Shown piece by piece: positions 1 to 6,521 of a stretch of DNA of 15,144 nt (position 1 is the stretch's first letter; every line of letters begins with the position of its first letter). The DNA comes from an uncultured Bacteroidota bacterium. GTDB taxonomy: Bacteria; Bacteroidota; Bacteroidia; Flavobacteriales; Schleiferiaceae. Both the position numbers and the translations under genes were made by a program. Location of the stretch: NCBI GenBank assembly GCA_913056475.1, contig CAJXMS010000021.1, positions 1 to 15,144 on the forward strand. Direction: 5' to 3'. The notes beneath the pieces were generated by a model. It was not told the origin of the DNA and made no database searches. It was given only the letters and a program-made list of their open reading frames with translations.

Positions 1-700
1 TTTGGATATCCAAATCATGAGCCAGGTGCGTGCCATGCGTTACACATTAGAGCGCGTGATTCGCGGCTTAGACACCATTAGCGCAACGGGCAATATCTTG
101 CGTGACTACCTGACCGACCTCTTCCCTATCCTGGAAGTAGGTACCAGCGCCAAGATGCTTTCCATTGTACCTCTTATGAAGGGCGGCGGCCTATTTGAGA
201 CCGGCGCGGGAGGTTCCGCTCCCAAGCACGTCCAGCAATTCATAGAAGAAGGTCACCTGCGCTGGGATTCCCTGGGGGAATTCCTGGCCCTCACCGCCTC
301 TCTGGAGCACCTGGCCAACACCTTTAACCGCCCCCGTGCGCGGGTCCTGGCCAATACCTTGGACAAGGCCATCAGCCGCTATCTGGAAGAAGGCAAAGGC
401 CCTTCTCGTAAGGTAAAAGAAATAGACAACCGCGGCAGCCATTTTTTCTTGGCGCTCTACTGGGCCCGGGCCCTGGCCCAGCAAGACGAAGACCTCCCCT
501 TAAAAGAAGTGTTTGCCAGCTTTCACCCCCTTATGGAAGCACAAGCGAAACGCATTACACAAGAACTTCTGGATGCCCAGGGCAACGCACAAGAGTTGGG
601 CGGCTACTACTTTCCCCGGGAGGAACAGGTACGCCGGGCCATGCGCCCCAGCAAAACCTTGAACGAACTATTGCAGGAGCTTCAAGCGCGACTCGACTAA
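1..700 (+). CDS. icd: Monomeric NADP-dependent isocitrate dehydrogenase (C-terminal part, 5' truncated by window)
   Basis: Oxidative decarboxylation of isocitrate to 2-oxoglutarate with NADP, in the TCA cycle, cytosolic. Only the last 232 or so residues are present; the frame is open through the left edge (codons start at base 2), so the start lies outside. Family monomers are about 740 residues. The segment carries the family block GTSAKMLSIVPLM (residues 47-59 of the fragment) followed by GGGLFETGAGGSAPKHVQQF and HLRWDSLGEF. His76, Arg87 and Arg136 of the fragment are spaced 11 and 49 residues apart, the same spacing as His589, Arg600 and Arg649 that bind the NADP 2'-phosphate in the Azotobacter enzyme (from memory). 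This is the monomeric type, unrelated in length and motifs to the homodimeric Icd. It is followed by a 139-bp convergent gap before dps. Confidence 0.95.
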   Translation, partial: LDIQIMSQVRAMRYTLERVIRGLDTISATGNILRDYLTDLFPILEVGTSAKMLSIVPLMKGGGLFETGAGGSAPKHVQQFIEEGHLRWDSLGEFLALTASLEHLANTFNRPRARVLANTLDKAISRYLEEGKGPSRKVKEIDNRGSHFFLALYWARALAQQDEDLPLKEVFASFHPLMEAQAKRITQELLDAQGNAQELGGYYFPREEQVRRAMRPSKTLNELLQELQARLD

Positions 701-719
701 GGCTGTTTCTTCTGGCACA

Positions 720-761
720 GGACCCCTCGGGTATTTGAGGCCTTCGGCCAAATGTAGGTCC
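720..761 (+). other. Possible stem-loop after isocitrate dehydrogenase gene
   Basis: Outer arms GGACC (720-724) and GGTCC (757-761) enclose an inner hairpin ATTT-ga-GGCC-ttc-GGCC-AAAT (733-753). There is no T-run behind it on the + strand, so it is not a classic terminator. It may be a 3'-end structure of the icd mRNA. Its role is unknown. Confidence 0.3.
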
Positions 762-780
762 CGCCCCATCCAAGTGCCCG

Positions 781-813
781 GTAAAAATAAAAAAGAGGGA
801 AAATCCCCCTTTT
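781..813 (-). terminator. Intrinsic terminator for dps (probably bidirectional)
   Basis: Arms AAAAGAGGGA (791-800) and TCCCCCTTTT (804-813) pair over ten positions with one A-C mismatch around an AAA loop. Read on the minus strand, the hairpin follows the dps stop by 26 bases and runs into a T-rich tract (TTTTTTATTTTTA, 795-783). On the plus strand the T-run within the arm could also stop icd transcripts, as expected between convergent genes. Confidence 0.6.
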
Positions 814-839
814 CCATTAGCTACGTCCCCTTCTAGGGC

Positions 840-1313
840 TTAGCGGCCTAAGAAAGAACTGTACATCCATACACTTTTTTCCTGTTCGCGGATGTAATCG
901 CTCATAAGGGCATTGGTGCCCTCATCATCGGCATCATCAGAGAGCGTTAAAATTTCCCGCTCCAGTTCTAAAAGTACCTGATAGCCATCGAGAACTACCT
1001 GCACACTGGCTTCGGCAGCGCTTACATTCACGGCTTCTTTTACCCGCGCCAGTTTTTGGTAGTCCGAGAAGTTATGCAGAGGCGTTTCGCCCAGGGTAAG
1101 AATGCGCTCGGCGATCTCGTCTATCTTTTCAAAAGAATCCTGATAGAGCTCTTCAAATTTAAGATGTAACTCAAAGAACTTATCGCCCTTGATGTTCCAG
1201 TGCAAGCCCCGGGAATTGCTGTAAAAAATTTGGTAATTGGCCAGAAGCTCATTGAGTTTAGTGGCCAGTTTGCTAGCTTTATTAGGCTCTAAGCCTATTT
1301 GATTTTGCGCCAT
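840..1313 (-). CDS. dps: Dps-family DNA-binding ferritin-like protein
   Basis: Dodecameric mini-ferritin that oxidises and stores iron, using peroxide, and protects DNA in stress. The 157-residue length is typical. Motifs are LHWNIKG (37-43), FFELH (46-50) and KIDEIAER (63-70). The intersubunit ferroxidase ligands fit the Dps pattern: His38, His50, Asp65 and Glu69, with spacings of 12, 15 and 4. Glu54 sits where E. coli Dps has Asp67, a conservative change. The N-terminal tail is short with few lysines, so DNA binding cannot be assumed. I chose the ATG at 1313; a TTG nine codons upstream is in frame but lies inside the promoter-like element at 1338-1345. It is monocistronic, divergent from the DUF1015 gene and convergent with icd. 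Confidence 0.95.
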   Translation of the reverse strand: MAQNQIGLEPNKASKLATKLNELLANYQIFYSNSRGLHWNIKGDKFFELHLKFEELYQDSFEKIDEIAERILTLGETPLHNFSDYQKLARVKEAVNVSAAEASVQVVLDGYQVLLELEREILTLSDDADDEGTNALMSDYIREQEKSVWMYSSFLGR

Positions 1314-1337
1314 GGGTTCTGTTTTTAATTTCACCTT

Positions 1338-1345
1338 CAAAGATA
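1338..1345 (-). promoter_or_regulatory. Bacteroidota -7 element (TATCTTTG) for dps
   Basis: Exact match to TAnnTTTG on the minus strand, ending 24 bases before the dps ATG, which gives a leader of roughly 20 bases. I do not see a good -33 TTTG at 19-21 bases upstream. No Shine-Dalgarno sequence lies before the ATG. Confidence 0.5.
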
Positions 1346-1485
1346 CGAAGCAAAGATCGTCCGCCCGGGAGGGTACCGGCGCTGTGTGGCCTAAGTCACC
1401 TCAAAGAGGGCGCGTTGGTAGCACCTTAAGGCCGTGGTCAAGTGGCCGGGCAACTGACATTTGGCCGGCAGGCCTAAAAACAATA

Positions 1486-1504
1486 AAAATAGCTGCGCTA
1501 TTTT
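1486..1504 (+). repeat. Perfect 8-bp inverted repeat just upstream of DUF1015 gene
   Basis: AAAATAGC (1486-1493), spacer TGC, GCTATTTT (1497-1504), ending six bases before the ATG at 1511. TATTTTCG at 1499-1506 is a 7/8 match to the -7 consensus within the right arm. It could be an operator over a weak promoter, a hairpin at the ribosome-loading site, or a small terminator with A/T flanks. The sequence alone does not decide. Confidence 0.35.
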
Positions 1505-1510
1505 CGCCGC

Positions 1511-2749
1511 ATGATAGCTGTAAAACCCTTCCCCGCCCTACGACCTCCCCGCGATAAGGCCTACCTGGTGGCCACCCGCTCTTATTTGACTTATTCGGAA
1601 ACGGAACTCAACGACAAGCTCAATAACAACCCCTACACCTTCCTCCACGTAATCAATCCCCGCGAAGGCTGGAACCTGGAGCACGGCCCCCAGAAGTTTG
1701 GCCTGGTACGGGATGCCTTTGAAAAAGCCTGGCAGGCGGGTACTTTCCGGCAAGATCCGGCCCCGCAATATTACATTTACCGGCAGGAAAAAGATGGCAA
1801 CGAATACGTGGGGGTGATAGCCGGCGTAGCCGTGGCCGACTATGAGGCCGGAAAAATCAAAAAGCACGAAAAAACCCTTACCCGCCGGGAAGAGCTTTTT
1901 ACCGATTACCTGGAAACGACCCGCATTAACGCCGAGCCGGTGTTGCTTACCTATGAAGATGACGGGGAGCTGGATAAGCTTTTTGCCCGTTACCTGGGGC
2001 ATAGACCGGAATACGAATTTACCAGCACGGACATGGTCTTGCATCAGCTATGGCTGGTAAGCGATACAGCCCACCAGCAAGTGGTAGAACAGGCCATGGC
2101 GCGGCAAGAAGCGCTTTATATCGCTGATGGGCATCACCGCTGTGCCAGCTCTGCCCTGCTGGCCCAGCGGGTGGATGAGCGGCCAAATCCACCGGCAAGC
2201 GACGCCCATCGCTACTTCATGGCTTTGCTCATCGGGGAGGAACAGATGAAGGTATACGATTATAACCGCCTACTGCGCAACACAACGGAGAAGGGGACTC
2301 ACCAAATCCTACGAGAATTGTCCAGCCACTTTCTGATAGAACCCCGGGGAACGACCCCCTGCAAGCCGGAAAAAATTCACGAAATCGGGATGTTTTTGGA
2401 AGGTAATTGGTACAAGCTAGCGCCTAAAATGGGGACCTACGACCCCAGTGACCCGGTAGATCACCTTGACGCGGAAATCCTCAATCGGCACGTCCTGGCC
2501 CCTATTTTTGATATCCACGATCTAAGTTCGGATGAACGCATAGACTTTATGGCGGGCACCGAGGGCCTGGAAGGCCTGGAAGAAAATGTTCGGGCGGGTA
2601 AGCATTCGGTGGCTTTTGCCCTATACCCGGTCCCCATAGAACAGATCAAAAAGGTAAGTGATGCGGGCCTCACCATGCCGCCAAAGAGCACCTTCGTGGA
2701 ACCAAAACTCCGGAGTGGCTTGACGGTGTACCAGATTTTACCTGCTTAG
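1511..2749 (+). CDS. DUF1015 family protein
   Basis: A widely conserved bacterial and archaeal family (DUF1015) of unknown biochemical role; 412 residues is the usual length. Visible hallmarks are an N-terminal segment MIAVKPFPALRPP, a conserved lysine/histidine/arginine block at 117-128 (KKHEKTLTRREE), the diagnostic DGHHR motif at 206-210 within YIADGHHRCASSALLAQR, and a C-terminal KSTFVEPKLRSGL block. No signal peptide or membrane helix is seen, so it is probably cytosolic. The invariant Asp-Gly-His-His-Arg suggests an active or binding site, but no reaction should be assigned. The start is the ATG at 1511; it has no Shine-Dalgarno and sits just behind an inverted repeat. The stop codon overlaps that of the convergent flavin reductase-like gene. 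Confidence 0.9.
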   Translation: MIAVKPFPALRPPRDKAYLVATRSYLTYSETELNDKLNNNPYTFLHVINPREGWNLEHGPQKFGLVRDAFEKAWQAGTFRQDPAPQYYIYRQEKDGNEYVGVIAGVAVADYEAGKIKKHEKTLTRREELFTDYLETTRINAEPVLLTYEDDGELDKLFARYLGHRPEYEFTSTDMVLHQLWLVSDTAHQQVVEQAMARQEALYIADGHHRCASSALLAQRVDERPNPPASDAHRYFMALLIGEEQMKVYDYNRLLRNTTEKGTHQILRELSSHFLIEPRGTTPCKPEKIHEIGMFLEGNWYKLAPKMGTYDPSDPVDHLDAEILNRHVLAPIFDIHDLSSDERIDFMAGTEGLEGLEENVRAGKHSVAFALYPVPIEQIKKVSDAGLTMPPKSTFVEPKLRSGLTVYQILPA

Positions 2750-3246
2750 CCTTTTTGGGCCAGGGTTTGATGATAATCCAACTCATCCTGGGCCGTGACC
2801 AGAGGTTGCCACCCGGCAGGGAGCGCACGGCTTTCTATGATCTCGCCCACGTGCAGGGTATGATCGCCGTGGCGATGGCTTTGCTTAAGCCGGCAGTGGA
2901 GGTAGGGAAGCTCTTCCAGGAGCAGGGCGCGCCCTTTGAGCGTAAAGGCTACCCCATTGATAGTGTTATCTTCTACCCGGTTGGACCCGGCAAAACGCTC
3001 GGCATAATGCGCACGAGCTTGGTCTAAAAGGTGAAGGGTGAAGGATCCGCTGTGATCAATGGTTTCATTAAGATGGCTAAACAGGCCTACGGAAACCCCC
3101 AATAGGGGTGGCTCAAAGGCAAGGCGACTTACCCACTGGATGGTACCTGCGGCGTAATAGGGCTGGTCGCGTGTGGCCATTTCTTCGGCCGGTTTAGTCG
3201 CGGTAAGAAGGTAAAGCTGCTGGGATACTCGGGGGTGCTTGGGCAT
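2746..3246 (-). CDS. Flavin reductase-like (FMN-binding split-barrel) protein
   Basis: 166 residues resembling the flavin reductase-like domain family, which bind FMN and often reduce flavin with NAD(P)H for a partner oxygenase. Features that fit are a central segment in which Pro-Pro-Leu-Leu-Gly-Val-Ser-Val (about 46-53) is followed by FSHLNETIDHSGSFTLHLL (56-74), where split-barrel flavoproteins contact FMN phosphate, and a late HTLHVGEI strand (129-136). No partner oxygenase is in the window, so the physiological substrate is unknown; some family members are only flavin-binding. The start is the ATG at 3246. A 7/8 promoter match (TACGTTTA, minus strand 3286-3279) lies 32 bases upstream. 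It is 123 bases downstream of the small cysteine protein on the same strand, so co-transcription is possible. Confidence 0.75.
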   Translation of the reverse strand: MPKHPRVSQQLYLLTATKPAEEMATRDQPYYAAGTIQWVSRLAFEPPLLGVSVGLFSHLNETIDHSGSFTLHLLDQARAHYAERFAGSNRVEDNTINGVAFTLKGRALLLEELPYLHCRLKQSHRHGDHTLHVGEIIESRALPAGWQPLVTAQDELDYHQTLAQKG

Positions 3247-3369
3247 AAACGGGTTTATCTTAATACCCAGGCAACCCTTAAACGTAGGGAGTGGTTCTAT
3301 CCGTTTGCAGAAGACGGGCAGAAAGGGTAATGCTCGGCCTTTAATGAAGACAGCTCCGGTCCGGTATCT

Positions 3370-3582
3370 CTACTTGACCGTCTCGTAACTTACTTCGTCG
3401 TTTTGGCACTTGTCCTCGGGGCTGGCCCCACAAAACGAACAGGGCTCCCCGGAATCGTTTAGGAAAGGGCTATTACTGGCGCAAGTGCCCGAAAATTCGC
3501 CGTCTTTTTTGGCCCAGATCTTTACGGCTATTCCGGCAAATCCGAGGCCCAGGAGCAGGGCGGCAATGATGAATATTTCCAT
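3370..3582 (-). CDS. Small four-cysteine membrane protein, NqrM-like
   Basis: 70 residues: one N-terminal membrane helix (about 3-20), a short basic stretch (KIWAKKDG), then a soluble tail with cysteines at 34, 48, 51 and 59. The pattern is GTC-x13-C-x2-CG-x6-C. It belongs to a small conserved family common in Bacteroidota and usually called 'membrane or secreted protein'. The single helix plus a CxxCG-type four-cysteine tail resembles NqrM (DUF539), the maturation factor that helps place iron in the Na+-translocating NADH:quinone reductase. No nqr gene is visible here, so that role is inference. The start ATG follows the murB stop after a single base (TAG-T-ATG), which strongly implies translation from the murB mRNA. 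Confidence 0.8.
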   Translation of the reverse strand: MEIFIIAALLLGLGFAGIAVKIWAKKDGEFSGTCASNSPFLNDSGEPCSFCGASPEDKCQNDEVSYETVK

Positions 3583-3583
3583 A

Positions 3584-4615
3584 CTAAATGATATTAACTT
3601 CCGCTTCTAAACGTACCCCAAAGGTACGAAATACCGAAGAGGCAATTTCCTCCGCCAGGGCTGCAATATCTGTGCCTTTGGCGGCGCCATAATTGACTAA
3701 AACCAAAGCCTGCCGGGGGTGCACCCCTGCATCCCCCCGGCGATATCCCTTCCAGCCAGCGCTTTCTATAAGCCAGCCAGCGGCCAGCTTGTAGCGACCA
3801 TCTGGCAGGGCAAAAGCTTTTATTTCCGGGAAGCGGGCATGTAAGTCTTGGTGGACAGAGGCGGTTACCACGGGGTTTTTAAAAAAGCTACCACTATTGC
3901 CCACTTGAGCGGGATCAGGCAGCTTAGCCCGCCTAATAGCAATGACGGCCTCGGCCACGGTATCAATGGTGGGCGTCTCTTTTCGGCGGGTTACTTCCGC
4001 CTGTAAGCTGCCATAATTAAGATGCAACTGATGGGGAGGCTTCCGGAGGCGCAGGACCAACCGGGTAATCAGGTAACGGCCCTTACCGGCCTGCTTAAAG
4101 ATGCTGTTGCGGTAAGCAAACTGGCAGGCAGCTTTGCGAAAGGTTACGAAATGTCCCTGCACCAGGTCAAAAGCCTGCAAACTGTGAAAAACATCCTTCA
4201 GTTCTACCCCGTAGGCCCCGATGTTTTGAACGGGAGCGGTACCCACCTGCCCGGGGATGAGGGAAAGGTTTTCGATGCCGCCGAGTTTTTTTTGCCGGGC
4301 AAAACAGGTTAGTTCATGCCAATTTTCGCCGGCGGATGCTTCCAGCAGCACTTCCTCCTCGCTGAGGGGAGTAAGCGAACGCCCCCGCAGCGCTACCCGC
4401 ACCACCAGGCCGGGAAAATGACCGGTGAGCAGCAGGTTGCTACCTCCGCCCAGCCATAGCACCCGTTCTTGCTTAAAGAGGGGATTTTTTAGGAGAGCGA
4501 AGAGTTGCGCCTCTTCTTCCAGCTCCAAAAAATAACGGGCCGTGGCTTCTATACCGAAAGTATTGTAAGGCTTGAGGGATACATTTTCCCGAAAGGGTAA
4601 AGCGGATACGGCCAT
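3584..4615 (-). CDS. murB: UDP-N-acetylenolpyruvoylglucosamine reductase MurB (type I)
   Basis: FAD enzyme of the second committed step of peptidoglycan precursor synthesis: NADPH-dependent reduction of UDP-GlcNAc-enolpyruvate to UDP-MurNAc, in the cytosol. 343 residues, matching E. coli-type (type I) MurB. The FAD-binding domain holds GGGSN (56-60) and IPGQVGTAPVQNIGAYG (120-136). YRNS is at 168-171. The substrate domain has GNSGSFFKNP (239-248), whose Ser243 is the expected proton donor, and the C-terminus LEAEV has the expected catalytic Glu339. The start is the ATG at 4615, nine bases after the aminotransferase stop; the stop lies one base before the next ATG. It is therefore the middle gene of a three-gene operon. 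The link to the aminotransferase is probably only transcriptional. Confidence 0.96.
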   Translation of the reverse strand: MAVSALPFRENVSLKPYNTFGIEATARYFLELEEEAQLFALLKNPLFKQERVLWLGGGSNLLLTGHFPGLVVRVALRGRSLTPLSEEEVLLEASAGENWHELTCFARQKKLGGIENLSLIPGQVGTAPVQNIGAYGVELKDVFHSLQAFDLVQGHFVTFRKAACQFAYRNSIFKQAGKGRYLITRLVLRLRKPPHQLHLNYGSLQAEVTRRKETPTIDTVAEAVIAIRRAKLPDPAQVGNSGSFFKNPVVTASVHQDLHARFPEIKAFALPDGRYKLAAGWLIESAGWKGYRRGDAGVHPRQALVLVNYGAAKGTDIAALAEEIASSVFRTFGVRLEAEVNII

Positions 4616-4624
4616 AAGCGAGGG

Positions 4625-5824
4625 TCAATAATGCGTACCGGGATAGGTTTCCAGGGCCTGTTGTAAAATAGCCACGCTTTCTTTAAGCTTAGGTTTTTCC
4701 AGCACATAAGCCAGGCGTACCTGATTGCCCCCCATGCCGGGCGTAGCGTAAAACCCTTCTGCCGGGGCCACCATGATGGTCTTACCGTCTACTTCAAACG
4801 CCGAAAGCAGCCACTGGGCAAAACGCTCGGCGCTATCTACGGGAAGCTGGGCCACGGCGTAAAAAGCGCCCCTGGGCCGGGGACAATAGACGCCTTCCAT
4901 TTCGGCCAGGCCATCGATCAGGATATCGCGGCGCTCCCGGTACTCCTTTTGCACCTCCTCATAGTAATGTTCGGGCGTAGTGAGGGCGGCTTCGGCGGCA
5001 ATTTGCGCCAAGGTGGGAGGACTGAGCCGGGCCTGGGCATACTTCAAAGCGGTAGCCATCAAGGCACTATTGCGCGAAATGAGGCAACCTATCCGGGCGC
5101 CACACATGCTGTAACGCTTCGAGACACTATCTACCACGATGGCGTGCTCTTCCAGGCCCTCCAGGGTGAGGATGGAATAGTGACGAGCGCCTTCGTAGGC
5201 AAACTCCCGGTACACCTCATCGGCTATGAGGTAGATATCGTGCTGGAGGCAGATTTTGCGGAGCTTTTCCAACTCCTCCAGGGAATAGAGATAGCCCGTA
5301 GGATTACCGGGATTACATATCATAATAGCCCGCGTATTGGGCCCTATGAGCGCTTCAAAATCTTCAATGGGCGGTAGGGCAAACTCTTCCTCAATACGGG
5401 CCGTAACCGGCACTACCGAAACCCCGGCACTAATACCAAAGCCGTTGTAATTGGCATAAAAGGGTTCGGGAATAATTACCTCATCGCCCGGGTCTGTAAT
5501 AGAATTGAGGGCAAAGAGCAGGGCCTCCGAGCCGCCGGTGGTTACCATCAGATCTTCCGGGGCAATTTCAATATCATGATGGGCATAATAGGCGGCCAGC
5601 TTCTCTTTGTAACTGGCAAAGCCATCGCTAGGGCTATAGGCCAGAATATCCAGCTCCGCCTGGCGGACGGCTTCAAGCGCCCGTGGAGGCGTCTTGATGT
5701 CGGGCTGCCCTATATTGAGATGATACACTTCCTTGCCCTGGTATTTGGCTGCCTCCGCGAAGGGAGCAAGCTTACGAATGGGCGATTCGGGCATGGTTTG
5801 CCCCTTGAGCGATATAGCGGGCAT
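4625..5824 (-). CDS. Class I/II PLP-dependent aminotransferase (aspartate aminotransferase-like)
   Basis: Cytosolic fold-type I aminotransferase of the I-gamma aspartate aminotransferase-like group; 399 residues. Visible active-site features: NIGQPD (37-42) near the N-terminus, TTGGSEAL (95-102) for the PLP phosphate, NPGNPTG (171-177) with Asn174, ADEVY (201-205) with Asp202 that contacts the pyridine nitrogen, the Schiff-base Lys236 in SVSKRYSMCGARIG, and Arg370 in QVRLAY for the substrate carboxylate. Amino donor and acceptor cannot be read from sequence; aspartate/2-oxoglutarate is likely but aromatic or alanine use is possible. The start is the ATG at 5824; a Met at codon 11 (5794) is the alternative, but the upstream ISLKGQ segment looks family-conserved. 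First gene of the operon with murB, nine bases before it. Confidence 0.92.
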   Translation of the reverse strand: MPAISLKGQTMPESPIRKLAPFAEAAKYQGKEVYHLNIGQPDIKTPPRALEAVRQAELDILAYSPSDGFASYKEKLAAYYAHHDIEIAPEDLMVTTGGSEALLFALNSITDPGDEVIIPEPFYANYNGFGISAGVSVVPVTARIEEEFALPPIEDFEALIGPNTRAIMICNPGNPTGYLYSLEELEKLRKICLQHDIYLIADEVYREFAYEGARHYSILTLEGLEEHAIVVDSVSKRYSMCGARIGCLISRNSALMATALKYAQARLSPPTLAQIAAEAALTTPEHYYEEVQKEYRERRDILIDGLAEMEGVYCPRPRGAFYAVAQLPVDSAERFAQWLLSAFEVDGKTIMVAPAEGFYATPGMGGNQVRLAYVLEKPKLKESVAILQQALETYPGTHY

Positions 5825-5870
5825 AAAAACTGCTTTTAAAAGTGGCTTTAATACAGGTGGTCTTCATAAC

Positions 5871-5919
5871 AAAAAACCCTGCCCATTGATGACGATTCAA
5901 CGCCGTCAATTGGCAGGGT
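5871..5919 (-). terminator. Strong intrinsic terminator after DUF1573 gene / in aminotransferase leader
   Basis: On the minus strand, ACCCTGCC (5919-5912) pairs perfectly with GGCAGGGT (5883-5876). An inner extension ATT-GACG (5911-5905) pairs with CGTC (5894-5891) and AAT (5887-5885) with a three-base bulge. Six T (5876-5871) follow. It lies 47 bases after the DUF1573 stop, so it most simply ends that transcript. It also lies in front of the aminotransferase ATG. Confidence 0.8.
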
Positions 5920-5921
5920 GG

Positions 5922-5929
5922 CAAAGGTA
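5922..5929 (-). promoter_or_regulatory. Bacteroidota -7 element (TACCTTTG), possible promoter of aminotransferase-murB operon
   Basis: Exact TAnnTTTG match on the minus strand, in the gap between DUF1573 and the aminotransferase. Transcription would begin about 5917-5913, within the first arm of the terminator hairpin, with a leader near 90 bases. I find no other exact element between the hairpin and the ATG at 5824. Confidence 0.35.
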
Positions 5930-5966
5930 GTTATCCCCGCGCAATGCGCGTGGACCGGTGTTCCTT

Positions 5967-6410
5967 TTACTTAGACATCATGCTGCTGCTTTCCTTTTTG
6001 GGGGTCGTTTTAGGCTGCGGCTTGCGCTCCACCTTGCCTTTGATGTAGAGGACCTTTACGGGGGTAGCAGCATTGGAGTGTACCGTCACACTCTTACTGA
6101 TGGGCCCTACCCGCTTGGTATCGTACTTCACTTTAATTTTGGCCTTTTCGCCGGGCGCGATGGGCTTCTTGGGCCAGCTCGGAACCGTACAGCCGCAGCT
6201 TCCCTTGGCTTTGGTAATGATGAGGGGCTCTTTACCCGTATTGGTAAATTCAAAATTGCGCACTCCGTTGGCTCCTTTTTCGATGGTGCCGTAGTTAATC
6301 ACTTCTTTTTCGAAGCTGATTTTAGGGGCATTAGGGTTCTCATCGGCTTTTTGGGCAAAGCTGAAAGTAGCCGTCAGAACCAGCGCTAATGTGCTGATAA
6401 TCGTTTTCAT
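5967..6410 (-). CDS. Secreted DUF1573 domain protein
   Basis: 147 residues. Signal peptide at 1-19/20 (MKTIISTLALVLTATFSFA), so it is exported to the periplasm or surface. The rest is one immunoglobulin-like DUF1573 domain: ISFEKEVINYGTIEKG (31-46), the family strand FEFTNTGKEPLIITKAKGSCGCT (53-75) with the characteristic Cys72-Gly-Cys74, then PIAPGEKAKIKVKYDT (83-98). A Lys/Pro/Ser-rich tail closes the protein. The family is very common in Bacteroidota, and its members are thought to bind or scaffold other envelope proteins through an ASH/MSP-type beta sandwich; no enzymatic role is known. The CxC pair might be oxidised or metal-binding. The start ATG at 6410 lies 30 bases after a perfect -7 element, and a strong terminator follows, so it looks monocistronic. 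Confidence 0.9.
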   Translation of the reverse strand: MKTIISTLALVLTATFSFAQKADENPNAPKISFEKEVINYGTIEKGANGVRNFEFTNTGKEPLIITKAKGSCGCTVPSWPKKPIAPGEKAKIKVKYDTKRVGPISKSVTVHSNAATPVKVLYIKGKVERKPQPKTTPKKESSSMMSK

Positions 6411-6440
6411 ACTGCTTATCTTTTAATTTTATTAAGGGCT

Positions 6441-6448
6441 CAAAGATA
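6441..6448 (-). promoter_or_regulatory. Bacteroidota -7 element (TATCTTTG) for DUF1573 gene
   Basis: Exact match on the minus strand, 30 bases before the ATG at 6410. A weak -33-like TTAATG occurs 19 bases upstream of it. It forms the left half of a palindrome with the + element at 6452-6459. Confidence 0.55.
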
Positions 6449-6451
6449 GTA

Positions 6452-6459
6452 TATCTTTG
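6452..6459 (+). promoter_or_regulatory. Bacteroidota -7 element (TATCTTTG) facing PiT gene
   Basis: Exact TAnnTTTG match on the plus strand, three bases from its mirror copy. It points toward the PiT gene but is 270 bases from the ATG, so it may serve a long leader, a small RNA, or exist only as the other half of an operator palindrome. Confidence 0.35.
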
Positions 6460-6499
6460 GAGCACTTCATTAACCTTAACAATAATCACACCAGACTTT

Positions 6500-6521
6500 A
6501 AAAAAGGGGATCCGGCTCCCC
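6500..6521 (-). terminator. Minus-strand terminator-like hairpin without an upstream gene
   Basis: On the minus strand GGGGA (6521-6517), loop GCCGGA, TCCCC (6510-6506), then six T (6505-6500). The form is that of a small intrinsic terminator, but no minus-strand gene lies between it and the PiT coding region. Confidence 0.45.

Noticed and set aside
1312..1557. 81-codon plus-strand frame across the dps/DUF1015 gap
   Set aside because: It covers the dps promoter and runs out of frame into DUF1015; composition is non-coding in character.
2566..2590. Short tandem repeat (glycine-leucine-glutamate codons) in DUF1015
   Set aside because: Only two imperfect units in coding sequence (EGLEGLEE); ordinary coding variation.
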